From assembly GCF_905220415.1 (NCBI RefSeq), contig NC_059548.1, positions 2,916,501 through 2,980,500 on the forward strand: DNA of 64,000 nucleotides. Reading direction: 5' to 3'. Position numbers and translations under genes: made by a program. The DNA comes from Colias croceus. Its lineage: Eukaryota; Arthropoda; Insecta; Lepidoptera; Pieridae. Below, one piece after another: positions 60,201 through 64,000 of the stretch. Numbering within the stretch: the first letter of the stretch is position 1; every line of letters begins with the position of its first letter. The notes below the pieces were generated by a model that searched no databases, was not told the DNA's origin, and saw only the letters and a list, made by a program, of their open reading frames with translations.

Positions 60201-63041
60201 ACACCGGCCAGAAACACGCACGAGTGTAAATAAAGTAGCAATAAAAATAAACGACCCCATTAGTCAGCGGTGTCAAAATAAAACTTTGAATATTAAGTCG
60301 ACTTTATCGATTAGATTTTAACAGACGATAGAGCGGTACCTACCTACGTTTGAATAAAAACAATACACACCTCGATGGCTACGCTCGTTTGTTACACGGT
60401 TGTGTATCAGAGTACTGAGTAATGAAAATCTTCAAACAACAGGTATTTTAATTACGAATTCAGAGCAGATATTAAAGTATAATCTCGCGACTTCAGCCGC
60501 GGGTGCTTCCCCCGCTATTGTTGTGAAGGGAGGGCCGGAAAAAGTGGCGTGATAGCTTTTCGCCCCTCATTCGAAATTCTAATACTTCCACAAACTTTTA
60601 ATAGGGTAGAACTTAAATTCAACGGAATACAGTCTGGCAGCGAAGTTCAAACAGAAGTACTGATCATAGCCTTTGGCGAATTTATAATGGCCGGAGCTTT
60701 CTTATTAGGGATTTACGACAAAATAACGAATATAGAACATTTCTTTGGGGCAATTTATAGAGAAATAAAGCTTTTCGAAGGACCATTCTTTATGTGGTTA
60801 GTGAAATATATACCTACGTATTACAGTTAATTAAATTATTAGTGTGAGTTTTATTAAAGTTAAAATGTTTATAATGCGAAATATTCGAACCAATTGCATC
60901 CAATAAACTCAAACACAACACGATTTGTGGTTTAATTTCAACAATAGCCCGTGATTATTGTATTGCGGTTAAAATATCTAACGATATTTCGCCTAAAATC
61001 GTAATTGAAAAAGCCACAAAGTGCTATTAATTTTTGGGAAAGATTAATTAATACAGTGGAACAATTTTGAATATAAATAGTGTATAAGTAGACGGGTTTT
61101 TTCAAAAGCCGAGCAAATAAACCTGCGCGAGTCGTGTGAAAAAAATACTAAGTGCCCGTCATGAATATTTAGCACGAGAATTGTTTGTTCGTGACCCGAA
61201 TTTATGCTGCATACCAAATTTCCTACTATGTGACACTCCGTGCATTGTAAACAGATCGGACGCGGACAATATGTAAAGGTGACAAATTAAAGGACATGAC
61301 CAGAACATTGACGATTCGTCTGCGTGGCGACCGCGTGACTTTTCCCTAACTCATTTCCATGCAACATAAAAAACTACACAGCTCGTTTTAATATTCATGA
61401 ATTCCTTGCTTAATATCACGGGCTCGACGTAATAATCGCAAACCGACGTTTCCGGCATTAATTAAATTGTAGAGAATATTTCTGAATCATTGATACCGTT
61501 ATCAGATTACTCAATAAATATTCATAAACATTACACTCCAGCTCGTTTTATGTGCATTTACCGAGTTAATGAATATCGCCGGGAGCGGCCGTCAGCTCAG
61601 CGGTAAACATATTGAACTTGCTCCGATTTAATTTGTTTATCGGCCGTATTAACAATCAATCATGTTCACATCAAATATTTACCATCTATTTGTGGATTTG
61701 ATAAGTAACTGGATGGAAAATACAATGTATTCTTCGCTCGAGTTTTTTGTAGAGAACTTCAATCGTTTATTGCTACTAAGTACGGCAAATTGACGTAAAT
61801 TAAATAACTAATAGCTGTAAGCATTATTATTGTCAGTAAAAAAAGATAAATTATCATTTTAATCGAACAATTGACCATTTGCGCAATTAGTAGGTAAAGA
61901 GTAAGGACAATACACAATTAAACGAATTATGTAATTTAAGCGCGAGCTTTTAACACATTTACATAGTTGACAAAGTAAAATAATTTGTTCAAATTGACAA
62001 TAATTGATATTAGCGTTACAATTAAACACGCTTAAAACGGAAAACTCAGCTGCAGTAAATTATATTTGCCTGATGTTATAAATAATTTATAGTTGATGTT
62101 GCGTATCTACGGGCATAAATTTAGAATTAATAGTCGGGCAATGGAAAGCATAATTATGTCGTTACAAACACTGCCGTAATGTTTGACCGCATTCGAGTGT
62201 AATGGCTCAGATCTGCATGCCAAGTTAGCTTTGTTGATTTGACCCACAGTTGATGTTATGAAATACGTCCGAGTTGTGTTGCGGTTTTTACAGCGATTGA
62301 TAAGGGAATATATTGTTTTTAACATAGAGGGAATTTTTTATATATTACCGTATTATTTTAGGTATAAAATGTCATTTAAATTATCCAAAATAGTTTAAAT
62401 ACTTTGACTGACGTCAATTGATAAAATTAAGACGAATAAAGAACTAGTTTTTTGCACTATCAAAAATATATTTGCAAGAAACTGAACGAAGGTCATGAAA
62501 AGTATAGAGAACAAAATTATTTATAGGTTTTTATTATTCAAGTATCTACCTTTTGGATATAATTTGTTTCAATAAATTAAATGTTTATTTTAAATGATTG
62601 TTAATTTAATGTAAACATTAATTTATTTTTCGATGAACATAGTGTAAATAGCGTCAATTTTAAAAAGGAAAATAATGGTACCTATTATTGAAATTTATTC
62701 GATTCTTAACCAACATATTTAAACTTTAAGAAAAATATAATTGTCATTATGTAACGGACAACGGTTAACATGCTCTTAATCCAATTGAAAGCCATTGTTA
62801 ACTTCTGTTTATATACAGGTAAGTTATACCTCATTCTCTGTCTCATTTTTGACCGGGGAGCGCTTCTGGCCGTCTTTATCCGTTTTCACAGCAGCTGCAA
62901 CACACTTCTCACTTTTGTCACTTTTAGTGTGTGTCACCGTACTGTCCTCGCCTTTTTGCTTCCCGCCTTTTTTCTTGCTTTCTTTTTTACTACCGACCTC
63001 AGCATTGCTTTTGGGCGAATCTTTGATCCTCACTATGGCAA
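45275..63041 (-). CDS. Gug: Atrophin / Grunge (RERE family) co-repressor, 3' part
   Basis: Nuclear receptor-type co-repressor of the atrophin family. Exons: 63041 (or 63032)-62830, 57762-57703, 57613-56012, 55621-55467, 55149-55011, 50022-49826, 49470-49358, 48927-48776, 47987-47859 and 46255-45275. From 57762 on they give 1,175 residues plus a stop with every phase matching. The part opens with a Lys-rich region, then a Pro/Ser/His-rich region (534 codons in one exon). Next come the family's LFGAPLAPNPSPFS segment, a His-rich run HHHQHQHTHVHQHPHAHHPH, MHVRIAWEIYNHQQ, and an Arg/Glu repeat tract. Last is the conserved HMRFAPLVEAAIRAEEDRAK. BAH, ELM2, SANT and GATA-finger exons are absent and must lie beyond 64000. 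The first listed exon (62830) has a good phase-0 donor (gtataa) but a poor acceptor. Confidence 0.92.
45303..45375. repeat. Coding repeat: Ala-Pro-Leu-rich tail of atrophin
   Basis: GC-rich 9-12-base repeats (plus-strand 'ggccagcggcg') encode a run of LAPLAP/LAPPLAP near the C-terminus. The tract is prone to length change by slippage and lies just before the terminal DLLKKEEPR. Confidence 0.8.
45960..46045. repeat. Coding 9-bp repeat: His-Pro-Ala tract of atrophin
   Basis: Plus-strand 'cggggtgcg' units, read on minus as His-Pro-Ala triplets: about eight HPA or HPS units in a row, within LVRHPAHAAHPAHPAHPS and its continuation. Likely variable in length between individuals. Confidence 0.85.
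46256..47858 (-). other. Atrophin last intron
   Basis: Phase-0 intron with donor AAG|gtgaaa and acceptor ttcaatag|AAA. AT-rich. The 83-codon plus-strand frame at 47599-47850 has no recognisable features and overlaps nothing conserved. A (tttc)n microsatellite lies near 47396-47412. No mobile element was recognised. Confidence 0.7.
48434..48729. mobile_element. MITE with CATTGAGATA inverted ends, copy 2, in an atrophin intron
   Basis: Same ends and blocks as 25755-25896, but with about 150 extra bases in the middle ('gtgaaacgcatcaaatgtgc...'). This may be the longer parent form or a nested insertion. Its edge is about 46 bp from the donor of the His-rich exon (48776). Confidence 0.75.
49114..49341 (-). 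mobile_element. Helitron, second family, abutting an atrophin splice donor
   Basis: Shares 'cgatttgaaaaatgatttcg', 'ccatttatcgaggaagga' and the 5' end ACTAATATTATAAAGCTGG with 40829-41019. It carries an extra inverted pair: 'gctgctgttggtcttggcgt' near 49146 and its complement near 49190. The element stops about 15 bases from the donor of the exon ending at 49358. Confidence 0.7.
50350..50461. repeat. Inverted repeat (hairpin) in atrophin intron
   Basis: GCACGACATCTAGCGC (50350) pairs with GCGCTAGATGTCGTGC (50446). An inner pair 'agcgcgtcaatgtctaaac'/'gtttagacataagacgcgct' lies between about 50402 and 50451. Possibly a small MITE; the class is not known. Confidence 0.6.
52400..52459. repeat. 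28-bp perfect hairpin with 4-nt loop
   Basis: TATAAAAATAAAAGTTATAT plus TTGTTGGT (52400-52427), loop GTAA, then the exact complement to 52459. It lies between the second and third copies of the intron repeat and is transcribed with the atrophin pre-mRNA. Confidence 0.85.
53321..53667 (+). mobile_element. Two Helitrons in direct head-to-tail tandem
   Basis: Copy 1 is 53321-53492 and copy 2 is 53493-53667. Each starts with TC (TCTTATATATATATAAATG and TCTAATATAAAAATG) and ends GGGGCGGACCGCTAG. Copy 2 begins directly after the CTAG of copy 1, and the pair lies between A and T. The bodies are nearly identical ('cgcataactcgagaacggct', 'gtacgaggatggttctta'). Confidence 0.85.
54299..54975. repeat. 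Hairpin array flanked by direct repeats, near an atrophin exon
   Basis: A ~107-bp sequence ('tttatacacttggggatgat' ... 'atgaacttaatttttggcca') occurs at about 54299-54405 and again at 54860-54975. Between them (about 54420-54855) words like TTCCAAACTATACACGAT and their complements (ATAGTTTGGAA) alternate. They form three to five successive hairpins of about 60 bp, with 'gcgtactggc'-like cores at 54683, 54748 and 54828. The second direct repeat ends about 35 bases before the exon ending at 55011. Confidence 0.75.
57763..62829 (-). other. Large atrophin intron without recognisable repeats
   Basis: Phase-0 intron of about 5.1 kb. None of the Helitron, MITE or SINE families seen elsewhere was recognised here. 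Complexity is higher than in the intergenic DNA, with many TAATTA/ATTAAT-type words and GC-richer blocks at 59220-59400, 59820-60220, 60475-60560 and 61250-61640. No exon could be supported; the 93-codon plus-strand frame at 60549-60830 is unconvincing. It could hold enhancers. Confidence 0.5.
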
Positions 63042-64000
63042 CTGTTGTTTACTTTACACTGATAGTGTCACCCAATTTTTGGATCACTTTGTACACCTTT
63101 GACGTGGGTCACAGGGTTACATTAAATATATAAGGCACCGAAACTTAAAAGCACATTAATGTTAAAGTAAACGTATATTATAGAATATTGATACAAAATC
63201 TAAATGCATTAAAATCATTCGCTCACTTCAATCCTGTCAAGAGCACTGCAATCCTTAGCACTGTAATCCAGGGGAATGCATCAGTTGCGTGGGCTGGGGC
63301 GGCCCGTCACCGAATAAAAATAACAATAGATCGCGAAGTCGCGAATTGGAGACAAAAGAGTGACGCGCTCACGCGTGATGTCGGCCCGGCGGCCGAGACG
63401 AGAATGCTGTGCCGGTCCGAACGCGGCGGCCGGTCGTCGACGTCGCCCACCGCGCCCCCGCGCCCCGCGCACGCGCCGCCCGCCCAACAAAACGCTCCGT
63501 TGAGCATTTCTCGTGATACAATACACATGTAAACGGCACTCACGAGCTAACACATGCTTTACCTCCGTGGGCATGTTTCGAGGCAGTCGACGTTTGATAA
63601 TAATGTATAATGCGGACTGATAATAGATTTAGAAGCCTTACGATTTCTTCCACTTTTTAAAAGTATGTGTAACAAGGTATTATTACAAAGTCTTTTATAA
63701 CGTCTCGTCAGTCGTCTCCATAAACTAGTAACCGCAATTGAATTAAGAGACTAACTCGAAGTAGAATTTGATTTTGTATGCATATTTAAACCACAACATG
63801 ATCGTCTAATAATATCATTAGACTGTACTTTATATAAAATAAACATAGCATTCGAACAAAACCAAATCGAAAATCCAATAATCGTGCAAGTATGTAGAGT
63901 CGACATCATATTGCGAGCTCATTTTATCTTTTAAACCCGAGCACAAAGGTTCAAACTTGTCTACACAGATATTTGATTTACAATACCGACTCTACGTGTT
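63042..64000. other. Right-edge region with a GC-rich island
   Basis: Upstream (in gene direction) of the last atrophin exon in the window. A CpG-rich block at about 63355-63505 stands out from the AT-rich surroundings. It could be an alternative promoter or first exon of a short atrophin isoform. A minus-strand 'aaacATGCCCACGGAG|gtaaag' near 63574-63563 is start-and-donor-like, but its phase 0 does not fit the next exon. Nothing else was recognised from 63600 to the end. Confidence 0.4.

Noticed and set aside
60549..60830. 93-codon plus-strand frame in the atrophin intron
   Set aside because: No family resemblance, no clear splice sites, and a composition like the surrounding non-coding DNA.
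63188..63574. Frames of 114, 97 and 78 codons at the GC island
   Set aside because: Three overlapping frames on both strands in CpG-rich sequence, none with atrophin similarity or splice phase that fits the next exon.

Overview
This is nuclear DNA from an animal, almost certainly a moth or butterfly. The sequence is AT-rich with short GC-rich exons. Coding sequence is split by GT-AG introns, and short non-autonomous transposons typical of Lepidoptera are everywhere: small Helitrons ending in CTAG, a tRNA-derived SINE, the 'accgacttcaaa' terminal-repeat MITE, and Harbinger-like MITEs with TTA target duplications. There are no bacterial-style operons and no CRISPR array. Almost all long open frames are fragments or shadows of spliced genes, so the genes were rebuilt exon by exon from splice sites and reading phase.

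Layout. (1) 36-2353: a perfect-looking tandem duplication of a 1,159-bp unit. (2) 2354-17614: gene-poor, AT-rich DNA with many mobile-element remnants, including a 1.4-kb element (15999-17439) carrying at least eleven copies of a CCTAATACGG motif. (3) 17615-24066, minus strand: a neuropeptide gene, allatostatin-CC (116-residue precursor), whose last exon is hidden in a short out-of-frame ORF; a TATA box and untranslated leader exon are proposed near 24,000. (4) 24067-27842: intergenic, with MITEs and a Helitron. (5) 27843-33494, plus strand: RNPS1, the SR-like splicing/exon-junction factor, eight exons. (6) 33585-38713, minus strand: RAD17, the checkpoint clamp loader, ten exons, tail-to-tail with RNPS1. 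Its last intron holds a Tc1-like transposon nested inside a Helitron. (7) 39598-41265, plus strand: NDUFS7, the complex I subunit that binds cluster N2, three exons, divergent from RAD17. (8) 41266-44149: intergenic mobile-element debris. (9) 44150 to beyond the right edge, minus strand: the 3' two thirds of Atrophin/Grunge (RERE family) in ten exons. The BAH, ELM2, SANT and GATA-finger exons are not in the window and should lie to the right.

Functionally the genes are unrelated neighbours: a secreted neuropeptide, an mRNA-processing factor, a DNA-damage checkpoint ATPase, a respiratory-chain subunit and a transcriptional co-repressor. Exon phases agree across every junction of RNPS1, RAD17, NDUFS7 and allatostatin-CC, and across all atrophin junctions within 45275-57762. 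This is the main support for the models. The points needing most caution are the 5' ends: RNPS1 exon 1, the allatostatin-CC leader, and the upstream acceptor of the atrophin exon at 62830.
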